Assembly: GCF_048060115.1 (NCBI RefSeq)
Contig: NZ_JBHMIM010000042.1
Coordinates: 5,018-69,017 of the forward strand
DNA length: 64,000 bases
Reading direction: 5' to 3'
Origin: Micromonospora_E sp048060115
GTDB taxonomy: Bacteria > Actinomycetota > Actinomycetes > Mycobacteriales > Micromonosporaceae
Shown: piece after piece, positions 24,829 to 33,497 of the stretch
Layout: each line of letters starts with the position of its first letter
How positions within the stretch are numbered: position 1 is the first letter of the stretch
Translations under genes and position numbers: made by a program
The notes under the pieces: generated by a model
The model's input: only the letters and a program-made list of their open reading frames with translations
Databases searched by the model: none
What the model was told of the DNA's origin: nothing

Positions 24829-26118
24829 TCAGCCGAGCTCGTAGGTCAGGCCGGTCCAGAAGGACGGCAGCGGGCTGAACCACGAGTTGTTCGGGGCCGC
24901 GTTGCAGCCGCTCTCGCTGCGACTGTGCAGGCCGTACGCCCAACGGCTGCCGCTGGAGCTGAGCCAGTACCAGCCGCCCCCGCTGTCACCGGGGCAGGCG
25001 TCGTAGCCGCCGACGCGGACCATGCCGCGCTTGTTCGGGTCGCTGACCGAGGTGATGGTGCCGCACGGGTTACCCGGGTTCGCCGGGTCGATGATCCGGG
25101 CGGCGAGGCAGACCGTTTCGCCCTGCAGGATGAAGCCCATGGACGGAGCCGCGCCGTCGACCGGCACCGAGCGGCCCGCCGCGTTGTGCATGTAGATCCG
25201 TCCCACCGTGTCGGCGCGGTAGGCGGCGTTGGTGACCTGGATGGCGCCGGCGTCGACGACGCCGGAGTCGATGGCGTCGGTCATCGTGCCGATCGTGGTG
25301 GGGGTCGTGGTGCCGGTCGACCAGGCCGCGTTGAGTCCGGCGCAGTGGCCGGAGGTGAGCAGCCAGCGCACGCCGGTGCTGCCTCGGGCGGCGAAACCGG
25401 CGGAGCAGGAACCGCCGGAGCGGCGGATCACCAGGCCGGACCGGAGGCTGTCGTTGCAGTCGTTGCGGGAGTTGCAGACGTCGAGGTCGAACGGGCGGGC
25501 GTCGGCGGTCACCAGCGTGACACCGGCCGGGACGGTGCCGGTGAGCGCGTCGCGTTGCCGCTGCGGCAACGCGACGACGACCTGGTTGGTCTCGACGTCG
25601 ATGCCGACCAGGCCGGCGGCGACCCGGCCGAGCTGGTCGCTGCCGGTACGCAGCGCCTCGGCCCGTTGTTCCAGTTCGGCGTAGGTGCGGGTGACCCGGT
25701 GGGTGCGAACCGGGACGCCCAGGTCGCGGCCGACCTTGATGATATCGCGTTCGGCGGCGGTGGTGGTGACCGCGACCTGGTAGGTCGCCGAGAACGGGTC
25801 GAACCAGGCGCCGCCGAAGGTCTCCGGCCGCTTGACGAGTTCGGTCTTGAGCGCTTCGCCGTGGGACTGGGCCTCGGCGGCCCTGGCCGCGGCGTCGGCG
25901 CTCAGCCCGGGATGGGCGTTGAGGTATGCCTGGGCCATGGCGGCGGTGACCACGGCAGCGCGGCCGGTGTCGCGGGCGGCGGTCCCGGCGGCCGGTGCCG
26001 CCCCGGCCGGGGCGACGAGCAAGGTGCAGACGAGCAGGGTGGCGGCGCCGACGGTGCCGAGCAGGCGCGGCACGCCGCCGGGCTTCATGGTGCGGGTCGG
26101 GCCTGAGCGAGGTGTCAC
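24829..26118 (-). CDS. Secreted trypsin-fold protease of the alpha-lytic/streptogrisin group (S1)
   Basis: 429 residues from GTG 26118, selected for the GGAGGAGG ribosome site just ahead; an ATG lies 10 codons later. A signal peptide (LLGTVGAATLLVCTLLVAPAGA) is followed by a propeptide of about 170 residues, the foldase part typical of this group, with the family pattern FGGAWFDPFSATYQVAVTTT. The mature protease shows LLTSGHCAG (His), a Asp-containing SGVVDAGAIQV and CPGDSGGGWY (Ser), and several Cys for disulfides. It acts outside the cell. The Asp assignment is by position only. No regulatory site is obvious. Confidence 0.9.
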   Translation of the reverse strand: MTPRSGPTRTMKPGGVPRLLGTVGAATLLVCTLLVAPAGAAPAAGTAARDTGRAAVVTAAMAQAYLNAHPGLSADAAARAAEAQSHGEALKTELVKRPETFGGAWFDPFSATYQVAVTTTAAERDIIKVGRDLGVPVRTHRVTRTYAELEQRAEALRTGSDQLGRVAAGLVGIDVETNQVVVALPQRQRDALTGTVPAGVTLVTADARPFDLDVCNSRNDCNDSLRSGLVIRRSGGSCSAGFAARGSTGVRWLLTSGHCAGLNAAWSTGTTTPTTIGTMTDAIDSGVVDAGAIQVTNAAYRADTVGRIYMHNAAGRSVPVDGAAPSMGFILQGETVCLAARIIDPANPGNPCGTITSVSDPNKRGMVRVGGYDACPGDSGGGWYWLSSSGSRWAYGLHSRSESGCNAAPNNSWFSPLPSFWTGLTYELG

Positions 26119-26216
26119 GTGTCCTCCTCCGGATACGGCGGACCGGGTGGACCGCCGGGGAGAAGCGTGACTCAGGATCAGTAAACGGTCACTCTTCGTG
26201 TCGGAGATGTGATAGG

Positions 26217-26426
26217 TCAACTCCGATCTGATGGGGTCTTGTCCCTATTCACGTTGCCGTGCTCGACGCACCACGCCGACCAGCCGGCCGGCAGCACCTG
26301 CACCTTCATCCGGCGCCGGCACCGGGCGCAGTAGCGTGGCGGCTCCCAGGCGCGCGCCGCGACGCAGTCGTCATGCGTACCGGTGCTGGCGGCCGCGCCG
26401 CACCGGTCGCACCAGATCGGGTCCAC
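26217..26426 (-). CDS. bsaP: Biotin synthase auxiliary protein BsaP
   Basis: 69 residues, beginning MDPIWCDRCG. Six Cys are present (6, 9, 21, 33, 36, 53), including pairs CDRC and CARC, followed by RRRMKVQVLPAGWSAWCVEHG. This is the pattern of the small actinobacterial protein BsaP (Mycobacterium Rv1590 type), which is needed for biotin synthase to convert dethiobiotin to biotin, probably by renewing an iron-sulfur cluster. It follows bioB by 10 bases on the same strand, the arrangement expected for an operon. Its small size means it is easily missed by annotation pipelines. Confidence 0.85.
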   Translation of the reverse strand: MDPIWCDRCGAAASTGTHDDCVAARAWEPPRYCARCRRRMKVQVLPAGWSAWCVEHGNVNRDKTPSDRS

Positions 26427-26436
26427 CGGCCCGGCC

Positions 26437-27432
26437 TCAGATCGTCGCCGACAGCGCCTTGACCGGCATCTTCAGGTCGTCCAGCAGCGCGAGATCCTCG
26501 GTCGCCGGTCGGCCCAGCGTCGTCAGATAGTTACCGACGATCACCGCGTTGATGCCGCCGAGCAACCCGTCCCGGGTGCCCAGGTCGCCCAGGGTGATCT
26601 CCCGGCCGCCGGCGTACCGCAGGATCGTGCGCGGCATCGCCAACCGGAAAGCGGCGATGGCCCGCAACGCGTCCCGGGCCTCGACCACCGGTCGGTCACC
26701 GAGCGGGGTGCCCGGCCGTGGGTTGAGGAAGTTCAACGGCACCTCGTGCGGGTCCAACTCGGCCAGCTGCGCGGCGAACTCGGCCCGCTGCTCGATCGTC
26801 TCGCCGAGACCGAGGATGCCGCCGCAGCACACCTCCATACCCGAGTCGCGCACCATCCGCAGCGTCTCCCACCGCTCCTCGAAGGTGTGCGTGGTCACCA
26901 CGTTCGGGAAGTACGAGCGGCACGTCTCCAGGTTGTGGTTGTACCGGTGCACACCCATCTCGACCAGTTCGTCGACCTGCTCCTGGCTGAGCATCCCCAA
27001 CGATGCCGCGACCTGGATGTCCACTTCGGCCTTGATCGCGGCGACGCCCGCCCGCATCTGCTCCATCAGCCGGGCGTCCGGCCCCCGCACCGCCGCCACG
27101 ATGCAGAACTCGGTGGCACCGGTGGCCGCCGTCTGCTTCGCCGCCTCGACCAGCGACGGGATGTCCAGCCACACCGCCCGTACCGGCGAGGCGAACAGCC
27201 CCGACTGCGAGCAGAAGTGACAATCCTCCGGGCAGCCGCCGGTCTTGAGCGAGACGATCCCCTCCACCTCGACCTCCGGCCCACACCACCGCATCCGTAC
27301 GTCGTGGGCGAGCTGCAGGGCGGCCGGCACCTGCTCGTCGGGCAGGCGCAACACGGCGAGGACACCGGCCTCGTCCAGGCCGACGCCACGCTCCAGGACT
27401 TGAGCGCTGGCTAGGTCGAGGATCTCTGACAT
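26437..27432 (-). CDS. bioB: Biotin synthase BioB
   Basis: 331 residues, a radical-SAM enzyme that inserts sulfur into dethiobiotin, the last step of biotin synthesis. The cluster motif CPEDCHFC gives C67, C71 and C74; further conserved parts are YNHNLETCRSYF, CCGGILGLGE and NPRPGTPL. Arg in RTILRYAGGRE matches the second-cluster ligand region. It diverges from bioF over 41 bases, which must contain both promoters, and is followed by bsaP. No BioQ/BirA operator could be identified with confidence in the short gap. Confidence 0.96.
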   Translation of the reverse strand: MSEILDLASAQVLERGVGLDEAGVLAVLRLPDEQVPAALQLAHDVRMRWCGPEVEVEGIVSLKTGGCPEDCHFCSQSGLFASPVRAVWLDIPSLVEAAKQTAATGATEFCIVAAVRGPDARLMEQMRAGVAAIKAEVDIQVAASLGMLSQEQVDELVEMGVHRYNHNLETCRSYFPNVVTTHTFEERWETLRMVRDSGMEVCCGGILGLGETIEQRAEFAAQLAELDPHEVPLNFLNPRPGTPLGDRPVVEARDALRAIAAFRLAMPRTILRYAGGREITLGDLGTRDGLLGGINAVIVGNYLTTLGRPATEDLALLDDLKMPVKALSATI

Positions 27433-27473
27433 GGTCGTACCCTACAAGGCGGCGTAATTGACGAGGGGGACCC

Positions 27474-28613
27474 GTGGCGGACTGGTTGGACGGCCTGCGA
27501 CGCCGTGGCGCGTTACGGGCCAAGGCCGGACTGACCCGCGAGTTGCGTCCCCGCTCGCCCGGCGAGGCGCGAACGGATCTGGCCGGCAACGACTACCTCG
27601 GGCTCGCCCGACATCCCCAGGTGGTCGCGGCGGCGGCCGACGCACTGCACCGGTACGGACTCGGCGCCACCGGCTCCCGGCTGGTCCGTGGCTCGACCGA
27701 CGCGCACACCGAGGTGGAGACGGCCCTCGCCGGCTGGCTCGGCACCGACCGGGCCCTGGTCTTCTCCTCCGGCTATCTGGCCAACCTCGGTGCGATCCGG
27801 GCCCTGGTGCGGCCCCGCACCCTGCTGGTGTCCGACGCGTACAACCACGCCTCGCTGATCGACGGATGTCGGTTGTCGGGCGCGCAGACCGAGGTCGTCG
27901 CACACGCCGACCCGGCCGCGGTGGAGTCGGTGCTGGCCGGGCATCCCGGGCGGCCGGCCGTCGTGGTCACCGAGTCCGTCTTCTCGGTCGACGGCGACCC
28001 GGCACCGCTGGCGGCACTGCACTCGGTCGCCCGCCGGCACGGTGCGCTGCTGCTGGTCGACGACGCGCACGCGCTCGGGGTGACCGGTCCGGCCGGCGCC
28101 GGTGCAGTGGCCGGCGCCGGGCTCGCCGGTGAACCCGACGTGCTGGTCACCGCCACGTTGTCCAAGGCGCTCGGCGGCGCGGGTGGGGTGCTGGCCGGCC
28201 CCGAGCCGTTGATCCGGCACGTGATCGACACCGGTCGGACCTTCATCTTCGACACCGCGCTGCCGCCGGCGGTCGCCGCCGGGGTGCACGCCGCACTATG
28301 CCTGGCCCGCGACGGTGACCAGCTGCGGGCCGAGCTCGCCGACCGGGTCGCCTCGGCGGTCGACCGGCTCACCGGTGCCGGGTTCGACGTCGGCGGCCCT
28401 CCTGCCGGCGGGGTCGTGTCGATCGGCGCGCCCGGACCGGAGTCCGCCGTGGCCTGGGCCCGTGACTGCCACGACCGGGGCGTCGCGGTCGGCTGCTTCC
28501 GTCCGCCCTCCACACCGGACCATCGGGCCCGGCTGCGGATCACCGTCAACGTCGGCGTACCCCGGGCCGAGTTCGACCGGGCGCTCGACGTGATCGTGGA
28601 GTGCGCCCCGTGA
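27474..28613 (+). CDS. bioF: 8-amino-7-oxononanoate synthase BioF
   Basis: 379 residues from GTG 27474 with GAGGGGGA ahead. A PLP enzyme of the alpha-oxoamine synthase family that condenses pimeloyl thioester with L-alanine, the first ring-building step of biotin. Visible marks: LAGNDYLGLARHP at the N-terminus, LLVDDAHALGVTG and the PLP lysine K231 in TATLSKALGG. Its stop overlaps bioD by 4 bases. bioA, needed for the step between BioF and BioD, is not in the window. Confidence 0.95.
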   Translation: MADWLDGLRRRGALRAKAGLTRELRPRSPGEARTDLAGNDYLGLARHPQVVAAAADALHRYGLGATGSRLVRGSTDAHTEVETALAGWLGTDRALVFSSGYLANLGAIRALVRPRTLLVSDAYNHASLIDGCRLSGAQTEVVAHADPAAVESVLAGHPGRPAVVVTESVFSVDGDPAPLAALHSVARRHGALLLVDDAHALGVTGPAGAGAVAGAGLAGEPDVLVTATLSKALGGAGGVLAGPEPLIRHVIDTGRTFIFDTALPPAVAAGVHAALCLARDGDQLRAELADRVASAVDRLTGAGFDVGGPPAGGVVSIGAPGPESAVAWARDCHDRGVAVGCFRPPSTPDHRARLRITVNVGVPRAEFDRALDVIVECAP

Positions 28614-29335
28614 CCGGCTGGTGGGGGCCGGTCGTCGTCACCGGCACCGACACCGGGGTCGGCAAGACCATCGTCACCTCGGCGATCGCCGCCGCCGCCC
28701 AGGCCGCAGGGCTGCGGGTGGCCATGGTCAAACCCGGGCAGACCGGTACGGTCACCGGCGACCCGTCGGACGCCGACATCGTCACCCGGCTCGCCGACCC
28801 GGCGACCGTACGCACCCTCGTCAGCTATCCGGAGCCGCTCGCGCCGCTGGCCGCCGCCCGGGTCGCCGCCGCCGAGCCGCTGGAGCTGTACGCCGCGGTC
28901 GACGCGGTACGCGAAGAGGCCGACAAACACGACCTCGTGCTCGTCGAAGGCGCCGGTGGACTCCTGGTGCCGATGGGGCTGCGGCCCTCCGGCGAGTCCT
29001 GGACCGTCGCCGACCTGGCGGTGTCGCTGGGCGCCCCGGCCGTCGTGGTCGCCCGCGCCGGCCTCGGCACCCTCAACCACACCGCACTCACCCTGGAGGC
29101 GCTCGAACGTCGGGCGATCCCGGCGGGTGTCGTGCTCGGTGCCTGGCCGGCCGAGCCGGAGCTGGTGCACTGGGCGAACCTGAGCGAGCTGGTGCCCACC
29201 ATGGTCGGCGCGTTGCCGGACGGGGCCGGCGCGATGGAACCCGGGGTGTTCCGCCGCTCGGCACCAGGCTGGCTGACTCCGGCGCTGTACGGCGTACTCG
29301 ACGACTGGCGGGCCTGGGCTGACGACGTCAGCTGA
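28610..29335 (+). CDS. bioD: Dethiobiotin synthetase BioD
   Basis: 241 residues from GTG 28610, which overlaps the bioF TGA as GTGA; another in-frame GTG lies three codons upstream. The P-loop GTDTGVGKT occupies residues 12-20 (K19), and VEGAGGLLVPMG is the conserved second block. The enzyme closes the ureido ring with CO2 and ATP to give dethiobiotin, the BioB substrate. It converges with the P450 gene, with an 8-base overlap. Confidence 0.95.
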   Translation: MTGWWGPVVVTGTDTGVGKTIVTSAIAAAAQAAGLRVAMVKPGQTGTVTGDPSDADIVTRLADPATVRTLVSYPEPLAPLAAARVAAAEPLELYAAVDAVREEADKHDLVLVEGAGGLLVPMGLRPSGESWTVADLAVSLGAPAVVVARAGLGTLNHTALTLEALERRAIPAGVVLGAWPAEPELVHWANLSELVPTMVGALPDGAGAMEPGVFRRSAPGWLTPALYGVLDDWRAWADDVS

Positions 29336-30530
29336 CCGGCCCGTCCGATGCCCGCTGCGCGACGTCGGCGCGGTGCCGGCGGATCACCAACGCGTCCGGC
29401 ATCCGGAACGACAGGTTGTCCGGCGACCACGGCGCCCGCACCACCTCACAGTCCACCAGCAGCGGTGCCGCCTGCCCGACGACCACCGCCGTCTCCATCC
29501 GGGCGAGTTGCGCCCCGACGCAGCGGTGTACGCCCGCCCCGAACGCCAGATGCCGGCGGGATCCCCGCTGGCCGGGCTGGAACTGGTCGGTGTGCGTCAC
29601 GACCGACCGGTCCCGGCCGGCCGCGGCCAGCCACAGCACCACGCTGGAACCACCGGGCACGGCCGTGTCGCCCAACGTGGTGTCGACCGCTGCCCGCCGC
29701 CGCCAGGTGACGATCGGTGGCACCAGCCGCAGCCCTTCCTCCACCACGTCGTCGACCCCGATCGAGCCGTCGACCAGACCGGCGAGCACCACCGGCTCGC
29801 CGGCCAGCCGGTGCAGCAACAGGGCAAGGAACTGAGACGTCGTCTCCTGCCCGGCGACCAGCAGGAAGAACAACGCGCCGACGACGGTGTCCGGTGGGTG
29901 CCCGGCGTCGCGCAGTGCCTTCGCCAATCCACCGCCGGTCACCGCGAACTCGCGGAGCACCGTGTGGAACCGGCCCACCGTGTGCGCCAGTTCCCGCTGC
30001 CGCCCCGCGTCGACCGGCGCCCAGAACAGCTCCAGCGCCGCGCGGGCGAACCGCTTCACCGTGCCGGTCGCGGCGTCCGGTAGCTGCACCAACCGGGCCA
30101 GCACCAGCAGCGGCAGGTCGGCGGCGAGCTCCGCGTACAGGTCGACCGGCCGGCCCGCGTCCAGCGCCTCGGTGAGTCCGGCAACCCGGGCGGCGACCGT
30201 CGCGGCCAGCCAGTCCCGCTGGGCGGCGACCCTCATCGGGTGCAGCGCCTCGGCGAGCACCGACCGGATTCCCGGATGGCTCGACGTGCCGTTGTTGGCC
30301 AGGGTCGGTGGTAGCCGGAAGCCGTACGAGGCGAGGATCCGCAGGGCCGCGACCGGGATCGGGGTGACCGCGTCGAGCGCGTTGTCCGGCCGGAAGGTCT
30401 CCGGATCGGCGAGCACCTGGCGGACCAGGGCGTGCCGGGTCACCAGCAGATGGGCGGTGCCGGTGTGGTCGGCGACCTCGACCACCGGCGGCCACCGGTC
30501 GTCGACCCGCTCCCAGTTGCGGAACAACAC
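29328..30530 (-). CDS. Cytochrome P450
   Basis: 400 residues from GTG 30530, four bases after the methyltransferase stop. P450 signatures are all present: I-helix LVAGQETTSQ (with Gln rather than the usual Asp/Glu-Thr partner in AGxE/DTT), ExxR in EEGLRL, and the heme loop FGAGVHRCVGAQLAR with ligand C337. The length is typical of soluble bacterial class I enzymes, which take electrons from ferredoxin; no ferredoxin gene is adjacent. Coupling with the methyltransferase suggests a joint tailoring job or a self-contained small-molecule modification. Substrate is unknown. Confidence 0.9.
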   Translation of the reverse strand: MLFRNWERVDDRWPPVVEVADHTGTAHLLVTRHALVRQVLADPETFRPDNALDAVTPIPVAALRILASYGFRLPPTLANNGTSSHPGIRSVLAEALHPMRVAAQRDWLAATVAARVAGLTEALDAGRPVDLYAELAADLPLLVLARLVQLPDAATGTVKRFARAALELFWAPVDAGRQRELAHTVGRFHTVLREFAVTGGGLAKALRDAGHPPDTVVGALFFLLVAGQETTSQFLALLLHRLAGEPVVLAGLVDGSIGVDDVVEEGLRLVPPIVTWRRRAAVDTTLGDTAVPGGSSVVLWLAAAGRDRSVVTHTDQFQPGQRGSRRHLAFGAGVHRCVGAQLARMETAVVVGQAAPLLVDCEVVRAPWSPDNLSFRMPDALVIRRHRADVAQRASDGPVS

Positions 30531-30534
30531 CTGA

Positions 30535-31212
30535 TCACGCTAGCCCCCGCGTCGGACGGCGTACCGGCGGGCGTAGCTGCCAGACCCGGGCGTGCCGCTG
30601 GGAGACGCTTTCCAGCGCCACCGGCACCGGCACCCGGTAGCCGGCCAACTCGGTGAACCGGCCCCGGGGCAGGAACGCCCGGTCCGGGTCACCGACCAGC
30701 ACTCGAGCACCGTCGGCGGCGGCGGTCAGCAGGAACAGCAGGACCCGGGACGCCATCGCCTCGCTGTAGAACACGTCGCCGGCGAGGACGACCTGCGCGT
30801 CCCCGTGGTCGCCGGCCAGCGCGTCGCCGGTGACGACCTGCAGCGGCACCTGGTTGGCCGTCGCATTGAGCCCGGCCGCGGCGCCGGCCACCGGATCCAC
30901 GTCGACCGCGCGTACTGCCGCCGCTCCGGCCCGGGCGGCGGCGATCCCGACCAGTCCGGAGCCGGTCGCCAGGTCCAGGACCCGCAGCCCGGCGACGGTG
31001 TCCGGGTGGTCCAGCAGATAGCGGGCCAGGGCCTGCCCGCCGGCCCAGGCGAACGCCCAGAACGGCGGTGGCTGCTCGCTGCGGAACTCGCCCTCGGTCA
31101 GTTCCCAGAGCCCGATCGGCTCGGCCGCCTGGTAGAGCTGCAACTCGGGGACGTGCGGCACCGGAGCGAGTCGGGCATGGGCGCGGACGAAACCAGACAG
31201 ATCAGCAGACAC
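30535..31212 (-). CDS. Class I SAM methyltransferase (nicotinamide N-methyltransferase/ETFB-like group)
   Basis: 225 residues from GTG 31212. PPFWAFAWAGGQALARYLL near residues 48-66 followed by VLDLATGSGLVGIAAARAG is the layout of the NNMT/electron-transfer-flavoprotein lysine methyltransferase group; the later AGDVFY replaces the usual NDPxY type catalytic motif. The P450 gene follows after 4 bases. Protein lysine or small-molecule methylation are both possible. The family is firm but the substrate is not. Confidence 0.78.
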   Translation of the reverse strand: MSADLSGFVRAHARLAPVPHVPELQLYQAAEPIGLWELTEGEFRSEQPPPFWAFAWAGGQALARYLLDHPDTVAGLRVLDLATGSGLVGIAAARAGAAAVRAVDVDPVAGAAAGLNATANQVPLQVVTGDALAGDHGDAQVVLAGDVFYSEAMASRVLLFLLTAAADGARVLVGDPDRAFLPRGRFTELAGYRVPVPVALESVSQRHARVWQLRPPVRRPTRGLA

Positions 31213-31268
31213 GACCCGGATTGTGCCGCGCCGGTCTTCCGACCAACTCCTCGGCCCGTCGTTACCGG

Positions 31269-31292
31269 TTCACCACAGGTGGTGAATTCACC
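31269..31292. promoter_or_regulatory. Overlapping palindromes between divergent methyltransferase and secreted-protein genes
   Basis: TTCACC at 31269, GGTGAA at 31281 and TTCACC at 31287 make two nested palindromes: an 18-base one (31269-31286, 8-bp arms) and the perfect 12-mer GGTGAATTCACC (31281-31292). It sits between a leftward and a rightward gene and looks like a dimer-repressor operator, possibly of GntR type. Confidence 0.45.
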
Positions 31293-31383
31293 CTGTCTAC
31301 TTTGCAGTGGGTGAGAAGAACGGACCCTGTCCGGTCCACCGGTACGCCCGTACTGTGGCGGATGGACCTGATCGGCGGTACGA

Positions 31384-32301
31384 GTGACGAAGGTGGTGGG
31401 CACGGTGGGGCGGTTCGGGACCCGCGTCGCGGTCGGGCTGGCCGGGGCAGCCGGAATTCTGTTCGCCGTCGCCACACCGGCACTCGCCCAGGGCGGCTAC
31501 CGGGCGCAGATCCTCGACCTGCCGGAGGAGGCCGTGGCCGGCGAAGGGCCGGTCGGGATGACCGTCGAGGTCAGCCGGGACCTCGGCGGTGACTGCGAGA
31601 AGGTCCGCTGGTCGATCGTGCTGCGGTCGGACGGCGTCGGCCTGGACCAGATCCGGGCGGCCCGCATCGAGCAGGGCGGCGAGTTCGCCCTCGACGTTCA
31701 GGTCGACGGGGACACCGTCCGGCTCACCGATGTCCAACTCGACCCCGGCAACCTCTGTCAGGACCGGACGGTCACCGCGGAGTACCAGTTCAGCTTCACC
31801 GACGACGCCGAAGGGCGGGTGACCTTCACCGCCGAGGCGTACAACGTCGACGCCGAGCTGCTCGCCGACACCGCCGCGACGTTGCCGGTGGTGGCCGAGG
31901 CCGGTGCGTCGGCCGACCCGCAACCGTCCGAGACGCCGGTGGACCTGGTGGAGGACGAGCCGGTCGGCGGTGCCACCGATGCGGCGGCCGGTGCCGGCGG
32001 CGGCGCGGCCCAGCCGACCGGCGCCATCCCGGCCGGCGACACGTCCGGTATCCCGGTGGCGTGGTTCATCGCCGGCGGTGCCCTGGTCTTCGTCGGCTTC
32101 GGCCTGCTGATGCGGGTCCGCGCCAGGTTGCTACGGGCCACCGGCGACGTCGACAGCCCAGACCGGACCGGCACCCTGTGGCGGTCGGCGACCGCACCAA
32201 CCGCGCGCCAACCGCGGACCACCGCACCCCGTCCCGCTGTCAGCTGGCCCCAGACCCAGACCCAGGTACGGTCACGGCCGGGGCGGGGCCGGCGGCGGTG
32301 A
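31384..32301 (+). CDS. Secreted, C-terminally membrane-anchored protein of unknown function
   Basis: 305 residues from GTG 31384. A signal peptide (VAVGLAGAAGILFAVATPALA) is followed by an extracellular domain of about 130 residues with a Cys pair (GDCEK and NLCQD), an Ala/Gly/Pro-rich spacer, and one membrane helix near 210-232 (VAWFIAGGALVFVGFGLLM). The tail of about 75 residues is basic and Pro/Gln-rich and would lie in the cytoplasm. The layout resembles actinobacterial surface proteins without sortase motif. I do not recognise a family. Confidence 0.7.
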   Translation: MTKVVGTVGRFGTRVAVGLAGAAGILFAVATPALAQGGYRAQILDLPEEAVAGEGPVGMTVEVSRDLGGDCEKVRWSIVLRSDGVGLDQIRAARIEQGGEFALDVQVDGDTVRLTDVQLDPGNLCQDRTVTAEYQFSFTDDAEGRVTFTAEAYNVDAELLADTAATLPVVAEAGASADPQPSETPVDLVEDEPVGGATDAAAGAGGGAAQPTGAIPAGDTSGIPVAWFIAGGALVFVGFGLLMRVRARLLRATGDVDSPDRTGTLWRSATAPTARQPRTTAPRPAVSWPQTQTQVRSRPGRGRRR

Positions 32302-33489
32302 CGGTGGCCGGCTACGTCCGGCAGCCCGGCGTACGGTCCGGTTGGCGTCCCGCCGGCCGATCCCGGTAGCCCGCAGCAAATCACTGCCGGCCGTCCTGAC
32401 CTGTGCGACCACCACGTTCCCCGAGTATCCGAGCCCCAGCGCGTACGCCTCGCCCGCCTCGCTGACCGCCCGCTGCACCCGTTCCCGGGTCTCGGCGAAC
32501 TCCCGGCCCCGGTCCAGCTCCCGGTGCATCGCCTGCAGCGCCGCAGCGAGCTGGCGCAGCGCGGTCGGTAGCCGGTCAGGGACCGGCTCGTCGTCCTCGA
32601 GCACCGACACGACCCGGCGCAGCATCGCCCGACAGTTGCGGGCGGCCCGTTCGATGTGATCACCGCCGTCGGTCAACTCGGCCAGCACATGCCGGTTCGA
32701 CCAGCGTCGCGGTGCCAGCGTGACCACCTCGTTGGCCGCCTGCAACGCCTCCTGGAGCTGGGTCAACCGAGGGTCGAAGTCGCGTACCTGGTCGAGCGCC
32801 GCCCTGGCCCGGTCGAGATCGTGGCTGGCCAACGCTGCTGCCGACCGGTCCAGCAGGGCTGCCAACCGCTCCAGCGCCGGGCCGACCGCCCGCTGCACCA
32901 GGCGTAACGGGTTGAGCGGCAGCAGCACCAGGACCACGGTGAGCCCGACCAGACCACCGATCAGGGCGTTGAGGAAGCGGGGCAACCCGATCTCCGGATT
33001 CGCGGGTGTCAGAGTGGCGATCAGCACGGCGGTGCCGCCGGTCTGCACGAGCAGGGTGCTGCTGCCACGAAGCAGGATCGCCACCACCACGGCGAGCGCG
33101 ACGATCAGACCGGTCTGCCACGGACCAGCGCCGAGCAGCGCCACCAGCAGGTCGCCGGCGGCGATGCCGACGGCGACGCCGACCACCGTCTCGATGGTGC
33201 GCCGCAGCCGCTGACCGAGTGCCGAGACGATGGTGCCGACCGCGACCGCCGGCGCGAACACCGGGTCCGGGTTGCGCAGCACGTCGTCGGCGAGCAGCCA
33301 GGCCAGCGCGGCGGCGACGCCGGCCTGCACCGGGATGATCGATCTGCCGCGCAGATGCCGTAGCCGCTGACGACCTTCACGCAACCCGCGGGCCGGTAGG
33401 GCCCGCACCCCCCGCCGGACCCGGTCGACGGTGGCCGCCAGCTGGGACTGCTTCTCCTCACCGGCGGCGTTCTTTCGGGCGGCGGCCAC
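32272..33489 (-). CDS. FUSC-like (aromatic acid exporter type) membrane protein
   Basis: About 405 residues from GTG 33489, 8 bases after the rhaB stop; the start is uncertain, since the frame runs on upstream over rhaB. After a charged N-terminus come six or so membrane segments beginning SIIPVQAGVAAALAWLLADDVL, then VFAPAVAVGTIVSALGQRL, a pattern of the FUSC/ArAE half-transporter family, then a long cytoplasmic helical domain. It is the last gene of the rhamnose operon by position, but export has no obvious part in rhamnose use and the transcriptional link is inferred. It ends in the tail of the convergent secreted-protein gene (30-base overlap). Confidence 0.7.
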   Translation of the reverse strand: MAAARKNAAGEEKQSQLAATVDRVRRGVRALPARGLREGRQRLRHLRGRSIIPVQAGVAAALAWLLADDVLRNPDPVFAPAVAVGTIVSALGQRLRRTIETVVGVAVGIAAGDLLVALLGAGPWQTGLIVALAVVVAILLRGSSTLLVQTGGTAVLIATLTPANPEIGLPRFLNALIGGLVGLTVVLVLLPLNPLRLVQRAVGPALERLAALLDRSAAALASHDLDRARAALDQVRDFDPRLTQLQEALQAANEVVTLAPRRWSNRHVLAELTDGGDHIERAARNCRAMLRRVVSVLEDDEPVPDRLPTALRQLAAALQAMHRELDRGREFAETRERVQRAVSEAGEAYALGLGYSGNVVVAQVRTAGSDLLRATGIGRRDANRTVRRAAGRSRPPSPPPAPPRP

Positions 33490-33497
33490 GAACGGGG

